The translations under genes and the position numbers were made by a program. Shown here one piece after another: positions 40,209 through 53,585 of a DNA stretch of 64,000 nt. The stretch spans positions 960,236 to 1,024,235 of the forward strand of contig JH720312.1 of the NCBI GenBank assembly GCA_000231825.2. The letters are read 5' to 3'. Origin of the DNA: Tetrahymena elliotti 4EA. Taxonomy: Eukaryota > Ciliophora > Oligohymenophorea > Hymenostomatida > Tetrahymenidae. Each line of letters opens with the position of its first letter. The first letter of the stretch is position 1. The notes beneath the pieces were generated by a model that saw nothing but the letters and a program-made list of their open reading frames with translations, had not been told where the DNA came from and ran no database searches.

Positions 40209-41032
40209 ATGTTTTTTTTTAGCAAAGACAATATTACAGCAAAGCCAGAAAGCGAGATTGAATAAGAGTTAATTAAGAAAAAGAAGTAAGAGTAAGAATA
40301 AACCAAAGTTTTCTATGAGAAGATAAAATAAAAGATGAATACCAAGGAATAATTTTAAAATGATTTTTAAAATTAGGTCAATAAGTATTCAAATGAAGAA
40401 AAGCTTTCTGTAAATTTAATTTTATGTTGAAGTTTCGAAATTTATCTTTCAATTACTTATAAATAGTTCAATGCAGTTTATGAAATGAAAGATTATATAG
40501 ACTCTGATCAATAGCAAAGTGGAGATAAACTTAGCTCTATTAAATCATTAGCATTATACACAAAATATTTGTAATTCATCCATTTCATTATACATAATTC
40601 TTAGCAATACAACTGATGATAAATGTCTTTTCTAAAAAATTAGAATTATGAACAATTAAGATTATCAAAAACTAATACAATATCTTTAAAATTTTTCTAA
40701 TCTGAAAGTATTATGGCTTACTATAAGTGTGGCGTAAAAAATAATTCATATTGTATAAAATTAATAATTAATATTTAAAAACTAGAACTTTTGGAGTAGA
40801 TAGATTAAATTGTGATGAAAGTTCTTTGGATTTGCTCAGAAAATTTATTTTAGATAAATTTGGAAAAAAACTGGATGCTTTATATGTAAAATTTAACTTC
40901 GATTCTCATGATTCATAATGGAACAATAGAAAAAAAACTATCTAACTAGTAAATACTTAATGGGATGAAACCTTTGAAAAGATTATTCCCATTTATAGAT
41001 GTGACTATTAATTTTAAGGGCTTATTGCGTGA
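40209..41032 (+). CDS. Small protein of unknown function, 213 residues
   Basis: Four exons (40209-40409, 40467-40570, 40644-40733, 40786-41032) with 57-, 73- and 52-bp introns. The model rests on three consistent GT-AG splices that each avoid an in-frame TGA and on coding-like composition throughout. The N-terminal 65 residues are charged and helical (EIEQELIKKKKQEQEQTKVF). The C-terminal 130 residues look globular: LQNFSNLKVLWLTISVATFG, LRKFILDKFGKKLDALYVKF, then WDETFEKIIPIY. The leucine spacing in NLKVLWLTIS hints at a leucine-rich repeat, as in the LRR gene at 54-56 kb, but only one unit is visible. Function unknown. Confidence 0.65.
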
Positions 41033-42478
41033 ATTTTATAATTAATTTAAAAGAACTTAAAAGAAAAAAAATTAAATCAATTATTTGTTTAAAATTTAAT
41101 TGAGAGAAAGAATAGAAATAATCTTATTAATTAAACAAATTATAAAAATAATAAGTCAATTATTTCTTTGTATATTAATGACTGTAAATAGATAGTTTGA
41201 AAAGAAAAAATCATTTAATTTTATGTATGTGTTATTTCCTTATTCGAGTCACTGTTAAATGTTCAAAATTAAAATTTTATTTAATTTGGTTAAGAAAATA
41301 GAAGTTTTATTTTAGAAAATGAAAATTAATTTAATAATTTTTAAAATTATTGGATTAATTTGAAAAAAAATTGATTTTATTTGAATTAATGTCAATAATC
41401 AAACTAATTTTAATTAACTTTGAGACAAAAATTTTTTATGTTTGAGAAAATGAAATATTTTTGATTTTCTCACAAAAAAATTTAGTTTAATGATTAAGAT
41501 AAATTTTCAAAATTCCTCAAAGCAAATAAAAGAATATCAAATAATAATTTTAAATCTTCTGTTAAGAATTGAAAAAGTACAATAAAATTATTAGTTGATT
41601 GATTATCAATATTGATAAATTTTGATTATTTTACTTTTGAATAATTTTGACTTATTATTTATAAGATGCAATATCTTTCAAATAAAATTTAGTTTTTAAA
41701 ACTGAGGTCATCAAAAATAATTAGATCAGATTAAAACTAAAAGAAAAGCATTTAATATATATATTTTTGATAGATCTATGAAGTAAAAATTTTTATTTTA
41801 GCAAACCGCACATAAAAAAAGTTAAGCAATTCTCATTGCAACAAATTCAAGGTATGAAAATTAAAAATTATTTTAAAAGTAATGTAAAAAAATATTTGTG
41901 ATGTAAAATTGAAGAGTTTTAGTTAAAGAATGTAAAAAGAAATAATAAAGATTATATTTGATTGACATCATCCAAAAAATTTTTTATCAATTAATTGAGG
42001 ATAACTTATCAAAAAATAAAAGATATTAGGAAATATCTAATTTTACTCAGAATTTGGTGATTAAAAATCAATGAGCTTTTATGGGAAAGAGAGAAAAGCT
42101 GATTTTGAGAATGTAAAAAGAATAATTTAAAAGGAAGATTAAGGTACCTTATCAAGCAAGCAAACAAGCAAGAATATAATGAGTAAATTTAGAATTAGAC
42201 GATAAGAAAAAATAGGATAAAATTTGTTAATAAAAGAATGTATGTAGATTTTGTAAAAAGTAATTAATAAAATAAAAGAAATTAGAAAAAAATGAGATTA
42301 TTTAGATTGCTGCTCCTTGCTAAGCAACAACTAATGAGAGAGTTTGTATGTTTGTTTGTTTGTCAATTTATTTATTTGTTAATAAAAAGAATGAAAATTA
42401 ACACACGATATTTAATAAAAATAAATATAATCTAATTAAATATTATTAGTGAAAAATTAATTAAATAAAAGGAAAAAG
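41033..42478. other. AT-rich intergenic region with tetranucleotide repeats
   Basis: No gene was found. The half nearest the next gene carries AAGC/AAAC repeats (42152-42172) and a TTTG repeat (42350-42363), placing them in the promoter or leader of the sorting-receptor gene. Confidence 0.55.
42152..42172. repeat. AAGC/AAAC tetranucleotide repeat
   Basis: About five tandem copies of a 4-bp unit with one variant, upstream of the sorting-receptor-like gene. Confidence 0.8.
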
Positions 42479-44670
42479 ATGTAAAAGGTCATTCTACTAA
42501 TCCTTTTGTCGTTGGTAGTCATTTAAGCTGAAGACACTTATTTGAATATATTTTTCAATAACCAACACTATCGTAAAATATTTGTTTTTTTTTTTCTATT
42601 TTCTGCTTCTGCGCAGTCAAGTATGAGACTTAGATTACATTTAGATTAAATTTTAGTGTATTAATAAGCAAAAATGACAAAGCATTTCAGACTGAAAAAA
42701 TATTTCAAAATTAATTTTCTTCAAAAAATAATTAATTTTTTAATCTTAAGCATTCAAGGTATCATTAGCTAATTTTGGTCAATTCAGATATGGACATACA
42801 CTCACTGGAAGAGTATAAATTGGTGCAAACTACACTTATTGGGGTGAAGGTGTTGATTAGAATAGATACAGAAAATCAGATAAGAAGTACTTATAGGTCG
42901 ATATGGAAAATGTCAATTTGTTTGATAGAAATAGCTCTTTCACTTCTGGTTGCAAATCTTATTAAAAATTTAATGATGATTACATTAGTACTTATGGTTC
43001 CCCCATTTACATAGTTGATAGAGGTTATTGCACTTTTGTCAGAAAGGCAAGTCTTGCAGCTAAAACAGGAAAGATGTTAATTATTATTGATAACAGTGAT
43101 AAAGAAGATGTTACAGATTCAATTATGGGAGATGATCTTTCAGGTAATTTTTTTATCTTACCATTGTTGTTGAATTTTAAGTAGAACACAAACAACATAA
43201 AATATTTCTGCAAATAAAAGCTTCTATTATAGTTAGTTATTTGAGATTGTAAAAAGAATTAAAGAATATCTATCTATTTTAAGGAGGAACTTTGTTTTTA
43301 AGAAATCTTGTTAGCAAGATTTCCAAGATGAGAAGAAATATTTTATCAATTATATTTTAATTTCTTCATATCTGATAAAAATTTTTAAATAAATAGGTGA
43401 AAAAATTTAGATTCCAGTTGTTATGGTATCCAAAAAAGATGGTGAAAAAATAAAATCTTTACTCGATACAGAAATGAGAACAGATGAGTTTAAAGAGAAC
43501 ATGGTAGTTAAAGCCTCAATTAAATTCAACAAGGTAATATAAAAATTATTTCTTGGATTAGATTTAAAATAACCTTTTTGGATATTTACAAATAAATATA
43601 GCCTTACAGCAAGTAAAAAAGTGAAGTCTAATATTGGATGCTTCCTGCTGAAATTGACAGCTACAATTTCTTGCAAAATCACACCACTTTCTTGAAAAAT
43701 TTAACTTCATTGAATAAAGCTGTTTTCGAACCTCACTTTGTTACTTTCCGTTGCAATGAGGTTTGTTAAGAGAACTACAAAAAAAACAGTTAAAATTATG
43801 AAAGCTTTTGTATTTAAGGAGGAAAATTCTGCCACCCTGATCCAGGTAATATTTCAGTTTTATTCTATCACTTAATTTGTAGCCAGGAAACTTAATTTAA
43901 TATTCTAAAACTCTTTTAATGTAAAAAATTAATGAAAATTTTATCTTAATAGATGGCAACGGTCCCTTGAGTGGTGTTGATTCTTTGACATTAGCTATTA
44001 GTGAAATATGTGTACAAAATTTATTCCCATAATATTTCTTTGATTACTTTACCCTTTTCAATATATGCTACAAAACAAATCCTAAAAAAATGCTTGATTG
44101 TGGAGAATAAGCTTTCTAAGAAGTAGAAAATCTTATACCTGATGCTAAGAAAAATAGCTTTTATTACCAAGTTAGAACATGCAGAATTGGAGAAATCAAA
44201 GAAGGAAAATTATTAGAAAATGAATACAATTTATTCAAAGAATAGGGTTTAAAATTCTATCCCGCCCTTTTCGTTAATGGTTCCCCATTCAGAGTAATTA
44301 ACATTATATTTTTTTCTTAGTCAAAAATTTTATCAAAAGAATAAACTTAAATGGTTTTATTAACTAAAAATAGGGTGATTTGACACAACAAAATAGTGCT
44401 TAGGAATTTATTTGTGAAGGTGTTGAAGATAGAAGAAATGTTGAAGTTTGCGAAAAGTTTGGTCCTGCTGAAGTAGATGAACCTAACGGCACTGGTTTAT
44501 CTGAAGATAGTTTTTCTCTAATTATCATAATTTGTGTAATCCTCTTTTTAGTCTTTTTAATTGGTCTTTTCATTTATAGAAGAAAGATTAAATTAGAAGT
44601 TCAAAAGGAATTAACTATCCAAGTTGATGCTGCCATCTAATAGTATTATGCATTAAATGAAGGCAAGTGA
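42479..44670 (+). CDS. Vacuolar sorting receptor-like type I membrane protein (PA domain)
   Basis: Seven exons (42479-42572, 42617-42657, 42759-43143, 43397-43533, 43614-43845, 43953-44293, 44374-44670) encode 508 residues. A signal peptide is obvious (MQKVILLILLSLVVIQA). A protease-associated domain follows: LANFGQFRYGHTLTGRV, then GYCTFVRKASLAAKTGKMLI. The central cysteine-rich region typical of plant VSRs has FCHPDPDGNG, the helical block around CYKTNPKKMLDCGEQAF, and FYPALFVNGSPFRGDL. One transmembrane helix (about 453-473) precedes a 32-residue cytosolic tail with YYAL (501-504), a YxxPhi adaptor signal like the YMPL of plant receptors. VSRs carry soluble hydrolases to vacuoles or lysosomes. 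The EGF repeats found in plant members before the membrane helix are missing. The first two introns (44 and 101 bp) are the least certain. Confidence 0.82.
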
Positions 44671-45614
44671 AATAAATGGTAAAATGTACTTAAATTAGTG
44701 CTAGTTAGTTCTAGATTTTTTTGATAAAAAGCTCTAAACTAAAAAGTGCTACTAAAATGACGAATAAATTGTAAATTTAATAATTTATGTGCATAAATAT
44801 TTATTACATATTGTATTTACTCCTCTCATTTAATTTAACATATTTCTTTCAATTATTTTTATTCAAGAAAATTACATTATTGCAAATAAAAAAATTTTAG
44901 TAAGAAATTTAATACTTGTATGTGAGAAATTAAGGTATTTGTTTTTTACTCTTAAATAAGACATAAAATATTTAATTTATTTAATGTTATAAAAATCTTC
45001 TCTCAATTTATATTTGTAAAAAAAATCAAAAAATTTTTATCCTCAAAGTATTCTATCAGTATAGTACTTTGATTAGTATTAACGATAAATAAATTATAAA
45101 TATTTGTTAATTTGTTTTTTAGTTATTTTTACACAATAAAATTTCAAAAAAATAGATTATTTTTAGTCTGAAAAAGTTTGATTTTCATTTATTTTATCAT
45201 CTTAAACTTGAGTAAATATAAATTTCAAAAAATAAATAAGTACTCAGAGAAAATATATTTGTTTTTGTAAAATATTCTGTTTCACAAATATATAAAAATA
45301 ATTAATGATGTTTTAAATTCAGATAAAAGCCAGCATATTTAAAAAATATTACAGAATTTGATTTTTTTTTTCAGTAAATTAATGGTCAAGGTATAAGATA
45401 TTTTATGCAAAAATCTAAATTAAATTATGGTTAACCACAAAATTTTAATGATTGTGGGTCATAAATTATAAATAAAATGTGTACTTGGTTTAAAGTTACT
45501 TGCTTTATTATTATAATTAGAGTTGAGTTAGTTATAAATTTCTAGTTTTTAATTAGTCATTAAAATTAATCATATAGATTAAAATCAAGCTTTAATTGAA
45601 TAAACAGGCAAAAT
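44671..45614. other. AT-rich intergenic region
   Basis: The sequence is A/T-rich only; no ORF with coding character was found. Confidence 0.55.
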
Positions 45615-48600
45615 ATGATGAATTTGCAGTAGAGTTTAAGTGAAGATATTAGGTGTGAAATTCCAAATCATTTTTTGGATAAAGTTTTGTACGTTTGTGT
45701 GTTCGAAGGTTGCACTGCAGACTAACGTTTATGCTGCTCTTATTGTAAATTCCGTTTCCATAATTAGCACATTCAGTCTTTAGTTAAGATTAGTGATTTC
45801 ACTAATAAAGTGTAAAAAGATGGTCTTATGCTGAATATTTAGCTTTAGGAAAAAGGGAAAAATAATTAATTAGATTAGTTATATTGGTAAAAAATAGATA
45901 AAAAGATTAAAGATGAAATTCATTATGCAAACATGCAGTTATAAGGAGTTTTCAGTAACATAAATGCTGAAGTTTCAGGTTAAATCCATTAAATGAATCA
46001 TTAAATTGATGAAAAGGCTTTAGGGTAAAGTGTATTTGATTTATAGACTAAAGTGTAAAGGATTATAAGCAGGCCTTGGAGCCATTAGTCTAATCAAGCT
46101 ATTGATCTGATGGCTAAAATTTACAGAGGAGATAAATAAGGAGAACTACTTGAAGATGAATATTTTATTAGTCACAGAAATTTATAATCTATAAATAACT
46201 ATTTTTCGAGCGTTCACATCAAATTAGAGGCTTTTTTTAAGAATATTATTGAATAAATACCTTTGATCTTTAAAGAGAGTTTTGCTAATACAAATAATAG
46301 TTAAAATGAAATTTTTAACATAAAAAGAAAAGAGAAGGACTAGACCTATCCTTCTATTAGAACTTCTTCAGTCAGAAGGGAATAAAAGGATGCTGATGGG
46401 TAAAATCTCAGCTACAATATATATGATTAAAATTCTAAGAATAGTCACAAAAGTTTAATGATGTCTAATGATAATAACAAATCTAGATAAGAATTAGATA
46501 GTTAATTAAATACTTATGATTTAGAAAGATAAAGAAATCTAGATCAATCTAGCTATAACTCCTATCAATAATCTCGTGCAGCTAGATCTGTTAGCAACAT
46601 TATGAATAATGGATAAAATTCTAAACCATAGAGTACTTTGTTTAGATAATATGACCAATCTCAAGATAGAAAAGTAAAGAATAATTTTGATAGCTTAGAC
46701 TAGTATACATTACAAATGTAAAATGGAAATCACTAAAATGCAAGTAGTAGTTAAGGATATTATCCTTTTGGCCAATAAGACATGTTTAATGATTCTTAAG
46801 ATCCTTACATTCGTTATTCTAAGTAACTATAACAAAGAAGGGGAAACAGTCAGCATCATAGTAATGAAGTATGGAACAGCACACAAAATTAAAGACAAAA
46901 CAATCATCTTAACCCAAATCAGTATGGCCATGGAGAGTATCAGGTAATTTAAAACGATTCATTTATTGGAAATGATATTTAATAATATTCTAAGATATCC
47001 CTTAAAAAATAACAATAATTCTCCTCAGTTTCAATTAAAACAAAAAAACAACTGTTGAGAAATATGGCTATTTAAAATAGATTTTCAAAGCAAGATTTGG
47101 ATAAAGTGAGATAAAATTTTGCATAAATTATTTTAGGAGATAAAAATTTAAATAATGATAAGGGTTACAAGCAGATACAGGTTAAAAAAGCAGCACTTGA
47201 AGAGACTCATACAATAAGAGGAAATATAATTAACATAGAATTATTAAACAAAAAATTATCTCATTCATTAGAAAATTCTTTAGAAAAGAATGAAGAGAAT
47301 AATCATGTTCAAAATATTATTTCAGATAAAAGATAGAGGACAACTTCTTTAATTCTCATTAATTAAACTAAAAATAATAATTCATGTTTAAATTAACTTT
47401 AACCTGTACCTGAGTATCTTATCAATTCAAATCAAAAAAGCACTTAAAAAAATAAAAGAAAAAAATTAATACCTTATCATCTGCACCCTACCATTTATTA
47501 TGAAAATCCACATAAAAATAACAAAAAAGAAATGAGCCATAGTTTTGTTGTAGCTTAATCAAGCATAAATAACTCTCTTGTTTCAAACTCTTAAAAATCT
47601 TTCAGAGAATGCAATTATTGCTAAAATATTCTTAATTAAAAATAAAATTAGGGTTAATCTGCTCCAAAGAGCCTCAACTAAATTGATGATATTCAAGAAA
47701 ACAGTTTTCAAAATTAATACTAAAACTCTTCTCCTGACAGATCAGAAAAAAGAATTAATAATAATGGGAATGACGACTCATTAAACTACATATAGTTTGA
47801 TAACCCTTCAAAAACAAAATCAGAAAGAAACTAAGGTTATCAAATGAGTCTTATTCTACCTTCTGATGCAAGTAGAGATTATGTTCCATAAGGATCTAAA
47901 ATCTATCTCCCTTCTGAAACTCAACTTGATAAGTAATAATCTCACTTGAAGCAACCTCCTTAATAAAAAAATTTTGATCATTGTAAATTACCAATACAGT
48001 CAGCTCCCTATGATTTAATCTAAAAACCTATTGAAAATGATCAATAAAAAATAAAAAATAACTAACCTTAAAAAGATTGGGTAGCTTAAACGAGTTATCC
48101 AGAAAATTTTGCTTTAAAAAATAAGTTAAAGGATATTTAAATAAAATATGGCTTCATTAAAATACCTGATAAAAATGAAGGCTAATCAAGATTAGGTTTG
48201 ATGAAATCAGCTAAAGGAGACAATTATTATGAAGGTGAGTGGTTAAAAGGTAAGAGACATGGTAAAGGAACATTTTATGATCAAGAGGGTTTTATTTATG
48301 AAGGAGAGTGGAGAGACGATCAAATGACAGGCAAAGGCAGATTAGTTACAAAAGACGAATTGTATTTTAAAAAACTTTATGATTATTTGTTAAGAATTTC
48401 TTTAAAAAATAGATATGAGGGAGACTTACTAAATGGAATAATTCATGGAAAAGGATTTTTAAGATATCCAAATGGCTAAGACTATATAGGTGACTTCAAA
48501 TAAGGTAAATTAGAAGGAGAGGGGAGAAAAAATTGGAATAATGGGGCTTATTATGAAGGTTAATTCCTAAATAATCAAAGAGTAGGTTAAGGTGTTTTTA

Positions 48601-49024
48601 TGTGGAAAAATGGAAGTTTTTATCAAGGAAATTTCAAAAATAATTAGTTTAATGGAAATGGTAAAGTTTTATTTATTATTTATTTTATGTTTCATTTAGT
48701 CCCTCTTTAGAAAGCTCTTCTTTAATTGATAAATTAAAATTTCAAATAATAGGATATTATCAATGGTAGAGTGGAAGATTATATGAAGGTGAATGGGTTG
48801 ATGGTAAAATGGAAGGTAAAGGTAGAGATATTTCAGATCAAGGATATGTGTATGAAGGATAATTCAAAAATGATTAAAAAAATGGTTATGGTGTTTACGT
48901 GGTCAGCGAAAATAAAATTTATAAAGGAAATTGGTAGGATGATAAACCTCATGGAGAAGGAGTAATGATAGAAAAGGGTATAGAGAAAAAAGGATTTTGG
49001 GAAAATGGTGTTAAAAAGAATTGA
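45615..49024 (+). CDS. MORN-repeat protein with N-terminal cysteine-rich (B-box-like) segment
   Basis: Three exons (45615-48361, 48413-48660, 48753-49024) encode 1088 residues. The N-terminus has a Cys/His cluster (VCVFEGCTADQRLCCSYC, then FHNQH at residues 29-57) that resembles a small zinc finger or B-box. A coiled-coil region and a long Q/N/S-rich middle follow. The C-terminal 220 residues contain nine MORN repeats plus a partial tenth, each of the form YYEGEWxxGKxHGKG (for example FIYEGEWRDDQMTGKG, LYEGDLLNGIIHGKG, LYEGEWVDGKMEGKG). MORN repeats bind membranes or lipids and are common in cortical and ciliary proteins of protists. The intron 48362-48412 (51 bp) is in frame; removing it makes repeats 2 and 3 continuous (KDELYEGD), whereas keeping it inserts 17 unrelated residues. 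That is the reason for the splice. Confidence 0.85.
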
Positions 49025-49446
49025 ATGAAATATAATTATTTTTATCAATAAAGAATCTTTGTTTTAAAATATTTACTTTTAAGTTGGCTTTTAAAATAAT
49101 GCTGGTTTAAAAAGAAATTTAAATTACTCTTTCAAGGCTCAAAAAGAGATAAAAAATATTATAAATTTATAAAAATTAGTTTAAAAATAAGAAATATTTA
49201 TAAATGTTTTAGTTATAAAGTAGTAAATTATATTATTATTGTTATTATATTAATATTACTGTAATAGTTGTTTGAGTTTGGTTGATAAGTAATTTATTAG
49301 TTGATGAGTTCAAATTTTGATTTTAAAATCTTTTTTATTAAATACATATTTAAAGTCTTAATTAATATTTATCAATCAAATTTTTATAAAAATAAATATT
49401 TTCGGCTAATATTGACCAATAAAATAATTAAGATATTCTTAAGCTT
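49025..49446. other. AT-rich intergenic region
   Basis: This 422-bp spacer contains nothing recognisable. Confidence 0.55.
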
Positions 49447-52400
49447 ATGAAAAATTAAAACGATTCTTTTTATTCTTACTAAAGGACTAATAGTGGAAAA
49501 ATGAGGAGTCTAAATGACTCTTTCAGTAAAATACAATCGAACAGCTAGTCAAATATCCCTTTAAATTTTAGTAAAGTTCAAATTAGACCAAATAGTAGAC
49601 CTAAATTCCCACAAATCAATAATTAGGTATTGATTAAATTTATTCACCTCTTCAAACAAACATAAAAGAAATTCATTTTACAAAAAAGTAGAATTAAAAT
49701 GATATGGTAAATAGAAGAAGTAGAATTAAATCTTTGGTTGATGGTTAGTTTTCAACAGTGGAGTAAAATAATTTATTTTGGGATTCTTAAAATAACTAAT
49801 TTTGTAAAATAGTAATAATATTAGTTATTTTGAAGGATAAAAATCTACATAGTTGGGATAAGATAGCAAAGAATTAAGTACATTTGAAAAAGACATGAGT
49901 AATTTAGAGTTGTTTGCTAGGTAACATCTATACTTTTTTAAATGACGATTAGGACAAATTTGCTAAATTTATTTATGAAAAGATTAAAGGATATAGAAAG
50001 CAGAATGATTGATTAAAAAGCAGATTTCGATAGGAAAATAAACTAAGTCTCTGTAAAAAATGAAGGCTTGAATATTTAAAGCTAAATGAAAATGTTTGAA
50101 GATCAAATTATGGAAAAGATGTACCAACAGTTTTAAAAAATGAGATAAACAGAATAAGAAACAAGTTAAATTTATTATAAATCTTTAGAAAGTGAGTTAA
50201 ATAATCTTAAGAACTAAATTAGTCAGTTAAGACTAGGCGTTGATGAATAGAAAAATTAAAATTAATAACTAAAAAAAGTAGTTCAAAGCTAATAAGTAAG
50301 CTTAAATTCATTATTATGTATTTTAGATTAACAAATTTTAAAAGAGTAATTAGTAGGAGTAGTTAGTACCATACTAGTCGTAACCAATAGTTGATACTTC
50401 ATAAATGCAAAGAGAGTTAATGATAACACTAAAAGAGTATATCAATGAATAAAATAGGAGAAGAAATAATTTAGATATTGATTATGGTAGAGAATTTGAA
50501 TAGAAAATGGCAGGCTTACAAAGAGAGATGATAGATAGATTTAACAGATGGAAATAAGACATTTTTTAACAATAAGATATGTTTAAAGATTAGCAATCCA
50601 CTTTGGATAAAATTAAATTTGAAAAAATTTAAGAAGAAACAGCTTAATTGAGGGACTTAGTAGCTCGTCAAGAAATTTCTATTAAGCAGTTTAGTGAAAA
50701 AAAACCTGTGCAAATTGAATAGGTACAGATGGATTTAAAGAGTCAATTTGATAATTTAAAGTTAGAAATTGTAAATTTTTATATCATTTATGTTTTTTAA
50801 ATGAAAATTGATTTTTTTGAAAAAAAAAGCAAAATGGGGAAAAAGATCTTATTACAAGTGAAAGCAAATTTGCTAAAGTTTTCTAAGAAAGTATTGAGTA
50901 ACTCTCTAGAATTATTAAGTAAAATAATATAGAATTTATTCTTTCTTTATTTAATTGAATTTTATTAAGGCTAAATAAAGAAGAATTAAATGCTAATTTA
51001 ACTTAGGGGTAGACTCTTACTAATGATGTTGTGTCAAGTAAATACTTAATAAATATTCATACATAATTCAAAATTGATTTTTTTGAAAAGATTTAAGAAT
51101 AAATGTAGATAATTTTAAAGAAGCTATTCTTACAAGGATGAACTTACTGGATTAATAGAGCACATTTTTACTTAAAAGCGATTAGGATAATAAAAAAAAT
51201 ATAATTGATCACTTCAGAGATATTAACGATAAGCTTGAAAGAAAGTTTAATATGGTTGAAAAATGGTAATAAGCTATTAATCAAGAACTTGATGTATATA
51301 CAAGTACTTAAAATGAAAAAATTAAAGAAATAGAAAACTAAAATGAATTTTGGAAAAAAGAATTTGAGTAAAAAAATCATAAAATTTTTGTAGAGATTTC
51401 AAACACAATGAAAATACTCAAATCAGATTTCAGCAAAGTAAAAGATAATTTGAATTAAATTTTACTGTAACAACTTATTTATTCAAATAGGAATCTCAAA
51501 ATACAGAAATAAGATTAAATGATTTAATGTAGAGATCTGTAAGTAATTAAGTCATGAATGAATAAATGGTTGACAATCTAGCAGAGCATACTAAAAGAAT
51601 GGATGAAAAAATATTCTTTGAAATGAATCAGATTAAGGAAAAGATGAAATATCAATTACAAGATTTAAAGCTAGAAGTCTTTGAAAATTTTAAAAGGGAT
51701 GATAAATAACTTGAGAACAAAATAGCTATTTCAATTCAACAAAAATCTTAAGAAATTAATGACTAAACTAATTAATTATTGAAAGAGGCTTCTTAGAAAT
51801 TAGAGAAGAATTTTAATCTAGCTGATAAAGTCGTTGCTAATAATGTTCAAGCAAAAATAGAAGAAAATTATGAACTACTATTGAAAAATATTTAAAACCA
51901 TAAAAAGTATTTCATTATTTTTTATTCTAGGATTTAATTGTTCTTTAACAAAATAGTGAGATTTTGCAAGAAATGCAAAAGCACGATAAAAGCATACAAG
52001 AATTTGGAAAAAAGGTTGAAAAAAATAAAACAGAAACAGATTTAAACTTATCTAGAGTTTAAAAAGATATTTTAGAGTAAATTTCTTCAAATAATTTAGA
52101 GGTAGACACAAAGGTAATTAATTAATTGTTTTTATTAATGTTCCATTTTTAAAATTATAACCTTTGTTCAAAACATAATAATATTCTGTAAACTAAGTAC
52201 CACTTTTTAGTTTTCTAATTTATCCTTTTAAAATTATTTATTTATTATGATTGTTAATTAAATGCTTTTTATAATTTTTAAAAAATAATGATTAAAAACC
52301 TAGATGAAAGAAAAATTAGAGTTAGAAAGAAAGACGACAAATGTGGCTTTACAAAAACATGAGATTAACACAAATGATAAAATTGAAGCTTTAAATGTGA

Positions 52401-53585
52401 AGTTTAATGAGGGGTTCAATGAATAAAAGAATGATTTAACTAAATAATTTAAAACAGAGTTGCATGAAATTGTTTTAAAGAAAGTTATGTAGAGTATTGA
52501 TGAGGAAGCTGGATAGAGAAAAGAGAGTATTTAGAAGTTAGAAACAAATGTGCAAAATAATAAAAATATGCTGCTTCATGCTTTGGAATAAAAAGTAGAG
52601 TCTAACAAAGCTCTTACAAAAGCTCTAATACAATCTGAGTAGGTTGAGAGATAAAAGTAGCATGAAGATTCAATGAAAATACTAAAGCTTTCTCTTGAAA
52701 ATAGTGAAAATAACTTAAAGAAATTCACTGAATCAGAAATATAAAAGTTATAATATGAAACTAGTAATTAATTAAAACTTATGGATGCTAAAGGTCTCTC
52801 AATATAAACTGATTTGTTAAAGTAAATGAAAGTATTGAGAAATTATATAGATGATACTTCAGCTGATTTATAAAATGAAGTGTATCTTTAGAAATAGTAT
52901 AATAAATTGTCCATAAATTAAATTGATGAAGCTCTTCAATAAACTGAATACTAATTTTTTTAATGCTTCTAAAAGATAGAATTAACAAATCTTGAAATAA
53001 TCAAGGTTAAATTTTATTTAATTTTCCTGTTTTATATAAATTAAACTAATTTATTTTTTGAATTAGCTTCATCAAGAAACTCTTGGCAACTCTAAAGATT
53101 TTGATACATTTATTGAGCAAACAGAATAAAATTTTAGATAATTTGAAGATATTATTAAATAACATGAACTAAATATCTCTCAAGCAAATGAAAATATTGT
53201 AAATTAATTCAAAAATACTTTCTATTTATTTATTTCTTTCTTATACCTTTAATAAAAGAATGATCTCAAATCTTAAAATCAACAATAGCTAAAAGATTAT
53301 GCTAAAGAATCAGAATAATAATAAAAAATGTTAAAATAAATTACTAACATAGAGTAAAAAAATACTGAAAACTATAACACAATTTAAAAGTAATAATAAA
53401 CCATTAATGAGATACAGATTTAAATGAAGTAAGGCTAATAAAAAGCTTCCTCTCAGCATTAAAACAACACTAATCCCAAGGAAAACTCCCCTATAAAGGA
53501 TAAAGATAATTAAAATAATAGTTAAGTCCATAATAACTCTCAAGATAATCACAATTAACATAGTGACTAAAAGAAAAATGAGTGA
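49447..53585 (+). CDS. Long coiled-coil protein, 13 exons, function unknown
   Basis: Thirteen exons encode about 1131 residues: 49447-49626, 49689-49811, 49853-49920, 49953-50295, 50327-50770, 50830-50918, 50970-51037, 51091-51437, 51491-51906, 51957-52113, 52304-53005, 53067-53198, 53259-53585. After a short S/N-rich head the protein is almost entirely heptad-like helix (QMKMFEDQIMEKMYQQFQKM, NEKIKEIENQNEFWKKEFEQ, NQIKEKMKYQLQDLKLEVFE). It ends in a Q/N-rich hydrophilic tail. No motor, ATPase or membrane motif is seen, so a structural (cytoskeletal or basal-body-like) role is only a guess. Three introns are very short (41, 32 and 31 bp at 49812, 49921 and 50296); each is needed to keep the coiled-coil frame and each has GT-AG ends. 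Frame arithmetic closes over all exons. Confidence 0.75.

Noticed and set aside
46723..46947. Plus-strand 74-codon ORF, with similar ones at 47578-47784 and 48771-48965
   Set aside because: They are out-of-frame shadows within the MORN-repeat gene.
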